This document shows positions 1 to 8,403 of a stretch of DNA of 64,000 nucleotides, in pieces. The first letter of the stretch is position 1; every line of letters starts with the position of its first letter. Source of the DNA: Janibacter sp. Soil728 (GTDB taxonomy: Bacteria; Actinomycetota; Actinomycetes; Actinomycetales; Dermatophilaceae). Both the position numbers and the translations under genes were made by a program. A model generated the notes under the pieces. That model made no database searches and had not been told where the DNA came from. It saw only the letters and a program-made list of their open reading frames with translations. The stretch lies in NCBI RefSeq assembly GCF_001428305.1, contig NZ_LMRZ01000001.1:744289-808288 (forward strand), written 5' to 3'.

Positions 1-1
1 C

Positions 2-1093
2 TCCACCCTGCTCTCGCTCGTCATCCTCGTCGCCGTCTTCGGCTTCCAGGCGTGGAATGCCAACAAGGCGTCGACCTACGACCTCGCCGTCACCTCGCAG
101 TCACAGCAGATGGGCCAGGTCGTCGTCGATGCGGCACCCGGCATCGACGACAAGGTGACGGTCACGCTCGTCGACGTCGCTGACGACCAGTCAGCCAAGG
201 CCGCCGTCACCGATGAGTCCGCCGACGCCTGGCTGCACAGGACGAGTGACGGTTGGCAGCTCGTCGGCAAGTCGGACGTCAGCCCCGGCCTGCAGGACAT
301 CGCCACCCAGTCCATCGGCACCGCCGTCCTCGCGGCCAACGCGGACAAGGTCGGCACCGACGTGACGGCCCTGCAGAAGGGGACGGATGTCACCACCGAC
401 ATCCTCGACGGCGATGCGGAGCAGGCCGGCATCGCCAAGGCCGTCGGCTTCGGCATGGCGATCCTCTTCTACATGTCCGCAGCGATCTTCGGCATGTACC
501 TCGCGATGAGCGTCACCGAGGAGAAGCAGTCGCGGATCGTCGAGATCATCGCGACGTCCATCCCCCTTCGTCATCTGCTCTTCGGCAAGCTCATCGCGGC
601 CGTGGCTCTGGCCGTGGGACAGCTGCTCCTCTACGCGGCCGTGGCGATCGTCGGGGCGAGCTTCACGGAGTGGGGCGACATGCTTCCCGGCCTCACCTCC
701 GGGCTGATCTGGTTCATCGTCTTCTTCATCGCCGGCTTCACGATGATCGCGGCGCTCTACGCCGTGTCAGGCGCGCTTGCCTCGCGCCAGGAGGACATCC
801 AGTCCACGTCCTTCCCCGTGACGATGCTGCTCATGGTGATGTTCTTCGGGGCGATGTTCGCCAGCGGACCGATCGTCGACGTCCTCGCCTGGATCCCGCC
901 CTTCTCCGCGATCCTGCAGCCGATGCGGCTGGTGTCCGGTGAGGCGCAGTGGTGGGAGGCCCTGATCAGCCTCGGCATCCTCGCCGCGGTGACCGTCGGG
1001 GTCATCCTCGTCGCGGAGCGGATCTACCGCCGGGCGCTGATGCAGACCGGCGGCAAGCTGTCCTACAAGGACGCGTGGAACGCCGAGCTGTAG
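2..1093 (+). CDS. ABC-2 type transporter permease (NatB-like), 5' end cut by window
   Basis: This is the membrane subunit of an export-type ABC transporter; its ATPase must lie to the left of the window. The frame is open from base 2, so the start codon is missing; 363 residues are visible. A transmembrane stretch opens the fragment, an extracytoplasmic domain follows (about residues 20-145), and then come five or so hydrophobic helices. The segment EEKQSRIVEIIATSIPL, just after the second helix, is the hallmark of ABC2_membrane_3/NatB permeases. The substrate cannot be told from this part; NatB relatives export sodium, drugs or peptides. It ends 70 bases before convergent copA, with a shared hairpin between them. 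Confidence 0.85.
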   Translation, partial: STLLSLVILVAVFGFQAWNANKASTYDLAVTSQSQQMGQVVVDAAPGIDDKVTVTLVDVADDQSAKAAVTDESADAWLHRTSDGWQLVGKSDVSPGLQDIATQSIGTAVLAANADKVGTDVTALQKGTDVTTDILDGDAEQAGIAKAVGFGMAILFYMSAAIFGMYLAMSVTEEKQSRIVEIIATSIPLRHLLFGKLIAAVALAVGQLLLYAAVAIVGASFTEWGDMLPGLTSGLIWFIVFFIAGFTMIAALYAVSGALASRQEDIQSTSFPVTMLLMVMFFGAMFASGPIVDVLAWIPPFSAILQPMRLVSGEAQWWEALISLGILAAVTVGVILVAERIYRRALMQTGGKLSYKDAWNAEL

Positions 1094-1112
1094 GGCCGGC
1101 CCCAGAAACTGG

Positions 1113-1151
1113 ATCGGCCCGGGCGCCCGCAGGGGTGGTGCCCGGGCCGAT
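1113..1151. terminator. Bidirectional hairpin terminator between ABC permease and copA
   Basis: Perfect 12-bp stem ATCGGCCCGGGC / GCCCGGGCCGAT (1113-1124 and 1140-1151) with a 15-base loop, between two convergent genes. There is no U-tract, as is usual in high-GC actinobacteria. Confidence 0.75.
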
Positions 1152-1164
1152 CTGTGTCTGGCGG

Positions 1165-3366
1165 TCAGTCCTTGATGGCACCCCGCAGGCGAAGGGAGTT
1201 GAGCACCACGAGCACCGAGCTCAGAGCCATCGCGGCACCGGCGACCATCGGGTTGAGCAGGCCCGCCATCGCGAGCGGGATGGCGGCGATGTTGTAGCCG
1301 AAGGCCCAGCCCAAATTTTGCTTGATGACCTTGAGCGTCTCGCGGGAGAGGGCGATCGCGCGGGGCACGGACTCGAGGTCGGCGTGCACGAGGACGATGT
1401 CGGCGGACTCCATCGCGACATCGGTGCCGGTGCCCATCGCCATGCCCAGGTCGGCCTTGACGATCGCGGCCGCGTCGTTGACGCCGTCGCCGACCATGGC
1501 GACGACCCGGCCCTCCTCCTGGAGGCGCTCGATGACATCGTGCTTGTCCTGGGGACGCACATCGGCGATGACGTGCTCCGGGTCGATGCCCACCCGGGCG
1601 GCGATCGTCGTCGCGTTGTGCTCGTTGTCGCCGCTGAGCAGCCAGACCTGCAGGCCCTCGGCGCGCAGCGCACGGATGGCGTCACCGGAGGTGTCGCGCA
1701 CCTCGTCGGCGACGGTCAGAGCGCCTCGGGCGACGCCGCCCCAGCCGACGAAGACCGTGGTGCCGGCCCGCTCGAGCGTCGACAGCTCGGCCGGCACCTC
1801 GTCGAAGAGGTCCGCACGGCCCACGGTGACGCGCATGTCCTTGATCATCGCGACGGCACCGGAGCCGGGGAGGTTCTCGAAGTCGCGGATCGCCGGGATC
1901 TTGATGCCCTTGTCGAGTGCACGGCGCACGATGGCCCGGGCGATGGGGTGCTCGCTGCCGGACTCGACGGCCGCGGCAGCGGTGAGCACCGCCGCGGGGT
2001 GCAGGCCGGGGGAGGCGGCCAGGTCGGTGACCTGGGCGACACCGGTCGTGATCGTGCCGGTCTTGTCGAGCACGAGGGTGTCGATGCGCCTGGTGTCCTC
2101 GAGGACCTGCGGGCCCTTGATGAGCACGCCGCGCTGGGCGCCGCGGCTGGTGCCGACGAGCAGGGCCATCGGCGTGGCCAGGCCGAGCGCGCAGGGGCAG
2201 GCGATGATCAGGACGGTGACGGCGACGCCGATGGCGGTCGTGGCCGAGCCGGACCCGATCCACCAGCCGAGGAAGGTCAGCAGCGCCAGACCCAGGACGA
2301 CGGGGACGAAGACCGCGGAGACCCGGTCGGCGAGCCGCTGCACGTCGGCCTTGCCCGTCTGGGCCTGCTCGACGAGCCGGACGATCTGCGAGTAGGTGGT
2401 GTCGGTGCCGACGGCGGTCGCCTCGACGATCAGACGACCGGAGGTGTTGACCGTGCCGGCGTCGACCGTGTCGCCGGAGCGCACGTCGACCGGGACCGAC
2501 TCGCCCGTGACGAGCGAGGTGTCGATGGAGCTGGTGCCGTCGATGATCAGGCCGTCGGTGGCGACCTTCTCGCCGGGTCGCACGATGAAGTGATCACCGA
2601 CCTGCAGCTCGTCCAGGGGCAGGAGGACCTCGGTCGTCGCCCGGGTGCGGGAGTCGATCCGCTGGACGGCGACCCCCTTCGACCCCACGTCCATGAGGTC
2701 GGTGAGGGCGGAGCGGCCCTCGTCCTTGCTGCGGGCCTCCAGCCAGCGGCCACCGAGGAGGAAGGCGGTGATCACCGCGGCCGTCTCGAAGTAGTAGTGC
2801 CCGTCCTGGCCGCCGCCGGTGATGAGCGTGACGAAGGACCACAGGTAGGCAGCACTCACGCCGAGGCTGACGAGGGTGTCCATCGTCGAGGCCAGGTGGC
2901 GGGCGTTGAGATAGGCGGCGCGGTGGAAGGGCCACGCCGCCCACACGACGACGGGTGTGGTGAGCAGCCATTGCAACCACGGGTTGGCGGCGAAGTCCCA
3001 CGGACCCATGGCGAGGACGACCACGACGAGGGCGAGCCCGCCCGCGACGATCGCACGGCGCTGCAGGTCGAGCCGGGCGATCGGCGTGTGCGTCGGCGGG
3101 GCCAGGCGCGACTCGGGCTCGATGACCGTCGCGCCGTAGCCCGAGGACTCGATGGTCGCGATGAGCTCGTGGACGTCGACGGAGCCGGGGTGGCGGACCG
3201 TTGCCTTCTCCGTCGCGAGGTTGACGCTGGCCTCGACCCCCTCGATCTTGCCGAGGTTGCGCTCGATCCGCGCGCTGCAGGAGGCGCAGGTCATGCCGGT
3301 GATCGCCAGGTCGACGCTGTGCGCGTCGGCCTCGGTCTCGAGGAGGGGGTCGGTCGCGGTGCTCAT
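1165..3366 (-). CDS. copA: Copper-translocating P1B-type ATPase CopA
   Basis: Exports Cu(I) from the cytoplasm using ATP. The 733-residue protein has one N-terminal HMA domain with GMTCASC (Cys27, Cys30), eight predicted helices, the intramembrane CPC motif (CPCALGLATP, about residue 390), the phosphorylation motif DKTGT (about 433), the SEHP motif (about 474) and GDGVND (about 627). Cys-Pro-Cys plus the MTCASC domain is the P1B-1 (Cu+) pattern. The ATG at 3366 starts just before the HMA domain; the open frame continues upstream but reads as low-complexity Pro/Arg. It lies 70 bases downstream of csoR on the same strand, so the pair should be co-transcribed from the CsoR-controlled promoter. 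Confidence 0.95.
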   Translation of the reverse strand: MSTATDPLLETEADAHSVDLAITGMTCASCSARIERNLGKIEGVEASVNLATEKATVRHPGSVDVHELIATIESSGYGATVIEPESRLAPPTHTPIARLDLQRRAIVAGGLALVVVVLAMGPWDFAANPWLQWLLTTPVVVWAAWPFHRAAYLNARHLASTMDTLVSLGVSAAYLWSFVTLITGGGQDGHYYFETAAVITAFLLGGRWLEARSKDEGRSALTDLMDVGSKGVAVQRIDSRTRATTEVLLPLDELQVGDHFIVRPGEKVATDGLIIDGTSSIDTSLVTGESVPVDVRSGDTVDAGTVNTSGRLIVEATAVGTDTTYSQIVRLVEQAQTGKADVQRLADRVSAVFVPVVLGLALLTFLGWWIGSGSATTAIGVAVTVLIIACPCALGLATPMALLVGTSRGAQRGVLIKGPQVLEDTRRIDTLVLDKTGTITTGVAQVTDLAASPGLHPAAVLTAAAAVESGSEHPIARAIVRRALDKGIKIPAIRDFENLPGSGAVAMIKDMRVTVGRADLFDEVPAELSTLERAGTTVFVGWGGVARGALTVADEVRDTSGDAIRALRAEGLQVWLLSGDNEHNATTIAARVGIDPEHVIADVRPQDKHDVIERLQEEGRVVAMVGDGVNDAAAIVKADLGMAMGTGTDVAMESADIVLVHADLESVPRAIALSRETLKVIKQNLGWAFGYNIAAIPLAMAGLLNPMVAGAAMALSSVLVVLNSLRLRGAIKD

Positions 3367-3436
3367 GGGGCCATCATCTCGCGGACTCGCAGGGGTCTGT
3401 GGAGGCGAAGGGGGCGCGTCGAGCCCCCGGGAGGGG

Positions 3437-3718
3437 TCAGGATCGGACGAGCCGCGCGATGGCGGCGCTGGCCTCGGCGACCTTGGCCGAGGCGGCCTCG
3501 TCGGACTCACGGGCCGCGTCGACGACGCAGTGGCCGACGTGGTCCTCGAGCAGGCCGAGGCTCACGGCCTGCAGGGCCTTGGTCGCCGCGGAGACCTGGG
3601 TGAGGATGTCGATGCAGTAGGTGTCCTCCTCGACCATCCGCGAGATGCCGCGGATCTGGCCCTCGACGCGCTTGAGGCGCTTGAGGTAGTCGTCCTTGCT
3701 GCCGCTGTAGCCGGCCAT
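3437..3718 (-). CDS. csoR: Copper-sensing transcriptional repressor CsoR
   Basis: A small all-helical Cu(I)-responsive repressor of 93 residues, the normal family length. The Cys-His-Cys copper site is present as Cys35, His60 and Cys64 (in TYCID and LEDHVGHC). Cu(I) binding lowers DNA affinity and releases copA expression in characterised CsoR proteins. The start at 3718 has an AGGAGG ribosome-binding site five bases upstream. A perfect GC-rich palindrome lies 40 bases upstream, and copA is the next gene, so this is an autoregulated csoR-copA operon. Confidence 0.95.
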   Translation of the reverse strand: MAGYSGSKDDYLKRLKRVEGQIRGISRMVEEDTYCIDILTQVSAATKALQAVSLGLLEDHVGHCVVDAARESDEAASAKVAEASAAIARLVRS

Positions 3719-3757
3719 GGGTGCCTCCTGGTGGTGGTCGTCAACAGGCTCAACACC

Positions 3758-3775
3758 ATACCCCCCGGGGGGTAT
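3758..3775. promoter_or_regulatory. CsoR operator
   Basis: Perfect 18-bp palindrome ATACCCCCCGGGGGGTAT, 40 bases upstream of the csoR start. It matches the type of site bound by CsoR/RcnR repressors (GC tract flanked by AT ends). It should control csoR-copA only, since the upstream methyltransferase reads towards it. Confidence 0.85.
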
Positions 3776-3790
3776 TTCCGGCGTAGCTGG

Positions 3791-4597
3791 TCAGGCGTGC
3801 GTGGCGACGACGATGCTGGCCGACAGGCGACCGGTGAAGGGCTCGGGACCGAACCTCTCCTCGAGCACTCGTGCCACCTCGGACGTGGCGTGCGCCGGGT
3901 CCACCTGACGTTCCGCCAGGACATTGGCGATGGGCGTTCCCTGGCAGTGCGCGACGGCGATGTCCTGAGCGGACGTCGGCCTGCTGCGATGCTCCACCCA
4001 CCGGGCATCGACCGAGGCGAAGCCCGCGCCCTCCAGCTCCTCCCGGATGAGGTCCAGATCGGTGTACCCGAAGGGAGTCCGCCGCAGGAACTGGGGTGGG
4101 TCGTCGGGGAAGAGCACGGCGAGGGCCTCATCCACGGCCAGACTCGCCTCGTTGTCCTCGATCCGTCCCCAGCTGGCGAGGACGAATCGCCCACCGGGGC
4201 GCAGGACACGGTGCGCTTCGGCGTAAGCGCGCGGACGGTCCGGGAAGAACATGACGCCGAACTGGCACATGACCGCATCGAAGTCGGCGTCCTCGCAGGG
4301 GAGATCCTGTGCATCGGCGAGCATCCACCGCACCCGGTCGGACGGGGGCAGGACCTCTGCGGCGCGATCCAGCATGGGCGGGTTGAGGTCGGTGGCGGTG
4401 ATCTGGCCCGTGGGCAGGAGTCGGTGCAGGGCGCGGGTCACGGCTCCCGTCCCGGCCGCGATCTCGAGTACGTCGTGAGGCGTGGCCGCAGCGACGGCGG
4501 AGGCCACGTCCTCGGCATAGTCGAGGAACATCATCGGCACCAGGACGGTGTCGTACAGCTCGGGTATCGAGCCCGCGAATCTGCTGTCGGAGGACAT
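3791..4597 (-). CDS. Class I SAM-dependent methyltransferase
   Basis: A 268-residue Rossmann-fold methyltransferase. Motif I (LEIAAGTGAVT) begins near residue 43, motif II acidic residues follow in ATDLNPPML, and HRVLRPGGRFVLASWG is the Methyltransf_11/UbiE-like post-motif segment. It shows no membrane segments or other domains, and the substrate is unknown. It is upstream of csoR on the same strand, but the CsoR operator lies between them, so they are probably separate units. The start at 4597 (MSSDSRFAG) is the first in-frame ATG before the conserved region. Confidence 0.8.
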   Translation of the reverse strand: MSSDSRFAGSIPELYDTVLVPMMFLDYAEDVASAVAAATPHDVLEIAAGTGAVTRALHRLLPTGQITATDLNPPMLDRAAEVLPPSDRVRWMLADAQDLPCEDADFDAVMCQFGVMFFPDRPRAYAEAHRVLRPGGRFVLASWGRIEDNEASLAVDEALAVLFPDDPPQFLRRTPFGYTDLDLIREELEGAGFASVDARWVEHRSRPTSAQDIAVAHCQGTPIANVLAERQVDPAHATSEVARVLEERFGPEPFTGRLSASIVVATHA

Positions 4598-4649
4598 CTT
4601 CCGAGTATGTTCCTGCCGCGCCGGGATGGATAGGCCCCGGCGACGAGGC

Positions 4650-5900
4650 TCAGCCGATCAGGCGGAAGAGCGGGCTGTCCGTCGGGATCCGCTCGATGCC
4701 CAGCGGGGAGGCGTCCATGCGCGCCAGGAGCGGGACCAGCTCGTCGGGGTCGCCGAGCTCGAGACCCACGATGGCGGTGCCGGTGTCGCGGTTGTTGCGC
4801 TTGATGTAGTCGAAGAAGGTGATGTCGTCGTCCGGGCCGAGGACCTCGTCGAGGAATCGGCGCAGGGCGCCCGGCTCCTGGGGGAAGTCGACGGTGAAGT
4901 AGTGCTTGCGACCCTCGTGGATCAGCGCCTTCTCGACGATCTCGGCGTAGCGGGAGACGTCGTTGTTGCCTCCGGAGACGACGGCGACGACGGTCGATCC
5001 GGGCTCGATCCGCAGGTCGGCCAGCACCGTGGTCGCCAGGGCCCCCGCGGGCTCGGCGATGATCCCATCGGTCTGGTACATCGCGAGCATCTCGACGCAC
5101 AGCGCGCCCTCGGACACGGAGGTCAGGTGGGTGCCCGTGGCAGCGACGGCCGCGTGGGTGAGGGTGCCGGCCCGCCGGACCGCGGCACCATCGACGAAGG
5201 GGGAGACCTCGTCCAGGTCCACGGGGGCCCCTGCGGCGAGGGCGGCGGCCATCGAGGCGGCGCCCTCGGGCTCGACGCCGACGAGGCGGGTCGAGGAGGT
5301 GTGGGCGGCCATCCAGGTGGCCATCCCGCCGAGGAGCCCGCCACCACCGACGGGGACGGTGACGAGGTCGGGGATCTTGCCCAGCTGGTTGACGATCTCG
5401 ATGGCGACGGTGCCCTGCCCGGCCATGGTGTCGAGGGCGTCGAAGGCGGGGACGACGACGGCGCCGGTCCGCGCGGCGTCCTCGGCGGCGGCCTTGGCCG
5501 CGTCGTCGTAGACCTCGCCGGTGACGATGACCTCGACCAGCTCGCCACCGAGGACGGCCACGCGGTCACGCTTCTGGCGAGGAGTGTTGCGCGGCAGGTA
5601 GATCCGCGACCGCACGCCGAGGCGCTGACCGGCGAAGGCGACGCCCTGCGCGTGGTTGCCGGCAGAGGCGGCGACGACTCCCTTCGCCCGCTCCTCGTCG
5701 CTCAGGTTGGAGATGAAGTTGAAGGCGCCCCGCAGCTTGTAGGAGCGCACCGGCTGCAGGTCCTCGCGCTTGAGCCAGACCTCGGCGCCGGTCGCGGCGG
5801 ACAGGCGCTCGCTGCGGTGGAGCGGCGTCGGGGGCAGGACGTCGGCGAGGACCGTGGCGGCCGCGTCGACGGCGGAGGCGGTGAGGAGGGGGGCGGTCAC
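4650..5900 (-). CDS. ilvA: Threonine ammonia-lyase (threonine dehydratase)
   Basis: PLP enzyme converting L-threonine to 2-oxobutanoate and ammonia, the first step of isoleucine synthesis. The 416-residue chain has a catalytic PLP domain with the Schiff-base lysine in SYKLRGAFN and the phosphate loop GGGGLLGG. A single ACT-like regulatory domain follows (about 330-416, KHYFTVDFPQEPGALRRFL). One ACT-like module rather than two matches the shorter actinobacterial IlvA form and suggests isoleucine feedback. GTG at 5900 was chosen because it directly precedes the conserved N-terminus (TAPLLTASAVDAAAT); an upstream extension to 6011 looks non-coding. Confidence 0.92.
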   Translation of the reverse strand: MTAPLLTASAVDAAATVLADVLPPTPLHRSERLSAATGAEVWLKREDLQPVRSYKLRGAFNFISNLSDEERAKGVVAASAGNHAQGVAFAGQRLGVRSRIYLPRNTPRQKRDRVAVLGGELVEVIVTGEVYDDAAKAAAEDAARTGAVVVPAFDALDTMAGQGTVAIEIVNQLGKIPDLVTVPVGGGGLLGGMATWMAAHTSSTRLVGVEPEGAASMAAALAAGAPVDLDEVSPFVDGAAVRRAGTLTHAAVAATGTHLTSVSEGALCVEMLAMYQTDGIIAEPAGALATTVLADLRIEPGSTVVAVVSGGNNDVSRYAEIVEKALIHEGRKHYFTVDFPQEPGALRRFLDEVLGPDDDITFFDYIKRNNRDTGTAIVGLELGDPDELVPLLARMDASPLGIERIPTDSPLFRLIG

Positions 5901-5994
5901 CCGCCCACGGTAGTCCTCACGCCGGGGGTCCCACCGGGCCGACCCGGGGGCTGGACGCGCTCGCTCCATGGTCAGGACCGTGCCTGGCGTCGAT

Positions 5995-6036
5995 GTGCGG
6001 GCCTGGCCCACGCAATACCGTCAGCCAAGCCCGCAC
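5995..6036 (-). terminator. Hairpin terminator downstream of pgm
   Basis: Arms GTGCGGGC-c-TGGC and GCCA-a-GCCCGCAC (one mismatch) enclose an 18-base loop, 23 bases after the pgm stop on the minus strand. Confidence 0.55.
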
Positions 6037-6058
6037 AACGCCGCCACCCTTGCGCCGG

Positions 6059-7714
6059 TCACCCGCCCAGGGCGGCGTCGACGACTCCCTTGGCGTCCGC
6101 CTGCACCTGCGCGAGGTGCTCGGGCCCGCGGAAGGACTCGGCGTAGATCTTGTAGACGTCCTCGGTCCCTGAGGGGCGGGCGGCAAACCAGGCCGACTCG
6201 GTGACGACCTTGAGCCCGCCGATGGCCGCGCCGTTGCCGGGGGCTTGGGTGAGCTTGGCCGTGATCGGTTCTCCCGCAAGCTCGTCCGCGGTGACGGCGT
6301 CGGGGGTGAGTGCCTTGAGCGCAGCCTTCTGATCGCGGGTGGCCGGTGCGTCCACGCGGGCATAGGCGGGCTCGCCGTGCCGGGTCACGAGGTCTGCGTA
6401 GTGCTCGCTGGGGGAGCGGCCGGTCGTCGCGAGGATCTCGGAGGCGAGCAGCGCCAGGATGATGCCGTCCTTGTCGGTGGTCCACACGGACCCGTCGTGC
6501 CGCAGGAAGGACGCGCCCGCCGACTCCTCCCCGCCGAAGCCGACCGACCCGTCGAGCAGCCCGGGGACGAACCACTTGAACCCGACCGGCACCTCCCACA
6601 GCTCCTTGCCGAGGTCGGCGGCGACGCGGTCGATCATCGAGCTCGACACGAGCGTCTTGCCGATCCGCTCGCTCGACCACCCGGGCCGCGCGCCGCCGTA
6701 GAGGTACTGCAGCGCGACGGCGAGGTAGTGGTTGGGGTTCATCAGTCCGCCGTCCGGGGTGACGATCCCGTGCCGGTCGGAGTCGGCGTCGTTGCCGGTC
6801 GCGATGTCGTACCGGTCGCGCTGCTCGATGAGGCTCGCCATGGCTGCGGGCGAGCTGCAGTCCATCCGGATCTTGCCGTCCTTGTCGAGCGTCATGAAGC
6901 GCCACGTGGGGTCGACGAGCGGGTTGACGACGGTCAGGTCGAGGCCGTGGCGCTCGCCGATCTCGCCCCAGTAGTGCACGGCGGCGCCGCCCATCGGGTC
7001 GGCTCCGATCCGCACGCCTGCGTCCTTGATCCGTTGCAGGTCAACGACATCGGGCAGATCCGTGACGTAGGCGGCGAGGTAGTCGTGGTCGGTCGCGGCA
7101 GCCCGCGCCCGGGCGAAGGGGGTCCGCCGCACCTGCCGCAGTCCGTCCCGCAGGTGGGCGTTCGCAGCGTCGGCGATCGCGGTGGTCGCGTCGGTGTCGG
7201 CGGGGCCACCGTGGGGCGGGTTGTACTTGAAGCCGCCGTCGCTCGGCGGGTTGTGCGACGGGGTGACGACGATGCCGTCGGCCAGGCCCACCCCCTTCGC
7301 GCTGAGGTCCTTGCCACGGTTGGCCGTGAGGATCGCGTGCGAGATCGCAGGGGTCGGCGTGTAGCCGTCGCGGGAGTCGACGAGGACGGTCACGCCGCCC
7401 GCGACCAGCACCTCCAACGCACTCGTCCACGCGGGTTCGGACAGGGCGTGGGTGTCGCGTCCGAGGAAGAGCGGCCCGTCGATACCTGCGGCTCGACGGA
7501 AATCGACGATCGCCTGGGTGGTGGCGAGGATGTGCGCCTCGTTGAAGGACCCGTCCACCGACCGCCCACGGTGCCCGCTCGTGCCGAAGGCGACCTGCTG
7601 GTCGACATCGTCCGGGTCGGGCTGGACCGCGTAGTAGGCGGTGACGACGTGACTGACGTCGATGAGGTCCTCGGGCAGCGCGGGCGTCCCGGCACGATCA
7701 GCGGCTGAGCTCAT
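6059..7714 (-). CDS. pgm: Phosphoglucomutase (alpha-D-glucose phosphate-specific)
   Basis: Interconverts glucose 1-phosphate and glucose 6-phosphate, linking glycolysis to glycogen and cell-wall sugar synthesis. The 551 residues are the expected length for the Pgm (PGM1-like) type. Visible motifs are FGTSGHRG (about 43-50), the active-site phosphoserine loop [11 protein letters not shown] with Ser153, the Mg-binding DADSDRHG (about 311), the sugar-binding GGEESAG and the phosphate-binding RPSGTED near the C-terminus. It is monocistronic, with a hairpin after its stop and a repeat-rich spacer before its start. Confidence 0.95.
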   Translation of the reverse strand: MSSAADRAGTPALPEDLIDVSHVVTAYYAVQPDPDDVDQQVAFGTSGHRGRSVDGSFNEAHILATTQAIVDFRRAAGIDGPLFLGRDTHALSEPAWTSALEVLVAGGVTVLVDSRDGYTPTPAISHAILTANRGKDLSAKGVGLADGIVVTPSHNPPSDGGFKYNPPHGGPADTDATTAIADAANAHLRDGLRQVRRTPFARARAAATDHDYLAAYVTDLPDVVDLQRIKDAGVRIGADPMGGAAVHYWGEIGERHGLDLTVVNPLVDPTWRFMTLDKDGKIRMDCSSPAAMASLIEQRDRYDIATGNDADSDRHGIVTPDGGLMNPNHYLAVALQYLYGGARPGWSSERIGKTLVSSSMIDRVAADLGKELWEVPVGFKWFVPGLLDGSVGFGGEESAGASFLRHDGSVWTTDKDGIILALLASEILATTGRSPSEHYADLVTRHGEPAYARVDAPATRDQKAALKALTPDAVTADELAGEPITAKLTQAPGNGAAIGGLKVVTESAWFAARPSGTEDVYKIYAESFRGPEHLAQVQADAKGVVDAALGG

Positions 7715-7736
7715 GCTCCGACGCTACCGCCCAACC

Positions 7737-7816
7737 ACCGCTCCCTGAGGAGGTCGCCCCGCGAGGGCGCCCACCGCTCCCTGAGGAGGTCGCCCCGCGA
7801 CCGTCTCGAAGGGTCG
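7737..7816. repeat. Family B interspersed repeat, two adjacent copies (one truncated)
   Basis: Two copies sharing CGCTCCCTGAGGAGGTCGCC lie head to tail between pgm and the divergent YbaK gene. The second (7772-7816) is complete, ending in CCGTCTCGAAGGGTCG. The first (7737-7771) lacks the TCTCGAAGGG end. The full element folds as a hairpin (GGTCGC/GCGACC inside CCCT...AGGG ends). Related copies are at 15008, 46684 and 59147. Confidence 0.8.
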
Positions 7817-7833
7817 CCCGTATCGTCGGGACC

Positions 7834-8364
7834 ATGACCTCCGCAGCCGGCACCCTGACCTGGACCCCCGCGGCGCAGCGGCCCGATCTGCTCGCCGTCC
7901 CCGTGGCCGCAGCGATCGCGGCGCTGCCCTCCGCCCGCGTCGCCGAGATCGACCCGGAGCTGGCGGACACCGCCGCCTTCTGCGAGGCCTACGGGTCGCC
8001 GGCGGAGTTCTCCGCCAACTGCGTCGTCGTCGCCGGGCGAAGGGGAGGGGAGACCAAGCACGCTGCCGTCCTGGTCCTCGCGAGCGACCGGGCCGACATC
8101 AACGGCGTCGTGCGCCGTCACATCGACGCGCGCAAGATCTCCTTCGCGCCGATGGACGAGGCCGTCGAGATCACCGGCATGGAGTACGGCGGCATCACCC
8201 CGGTCGGCCTGCCCGCGGACTGGCCGGTCCTCATCGACGACGCCGTCCTGGCGGCCGGTGAGGTCGTCATCGGCTCCGGGGTCCGCGGGTCCAAGCTGCT
8301 CGTGGACGCGACCGAGCTGGCCGCGCTGCCGAGCGCCGAGGTGCTGGCGCTCGCGCAAGCCTGA
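7834..8364 (+). CDS. YbaK/EbsC-family aminoacyl-tRNA deacylase-like protein
   Basis: A 176-residue protein of the YbaK/ProX fold, whose members hydrolyse mischarged Cys-, Pro- or Ala-tRNA in trans. Conserved pieces are AEFSANCVVV, KHAAVLVLASDRADINGVVRRHI (the catalytic-lysine region of YbaK lies in the KIS/F part, ARKISFAP), the MEYGGITPVGLP loop and VIGSGVRGSKL near the C-terminus. The specificity (Cys-tRNAPro or other) cannot be told from sequence. It stands alone and ends two bases before a strong terminator shared with convergent rnj. Confidence 0.85.
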   Translation: MTSAAGTLTWTPAAQRPDLLAVPVAAAIAALPSARVAEIDPELADTAAFCEAYGSPAEFSANCVVVAGRRGGETKHAAVLVLASDRADINGVVRRHIDARKISFAPMDEAVEITGMEYGGITPVGLPADWPVLIDDAVLAAGEVVIGSGVRGSKLLVDATELAALPSAEVLALAQA

Positions 8365-8365
8365 G

Positions 8366-8399
8366 CTGCGCCTGCTGGGGCCAGCCCCAGCAGGCGCAG
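8366..8399. terminator. Bidirectional terminator between ybaK-like gene and rnj
   Basis: Perfect 15-bp stem CTGCGCCTGCTGGGG / CCCCAGCAGGCGCAG with a 4-base loop (CCAG), between convergent stop codons. Confidence 0.85.
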
Positions 8400-8403
8400 T
8401 CGA

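Noticed and set aside
949-3603. Long open frame of 884 codons on the plus strand opposite copA
   Set aside because: It mirrors the codon pattern of copA in another frame, is rich in Arg/Gly/Asp without any domain, and copA has every P-type ATPase motif. Such antisense frames are normal at this GC content.
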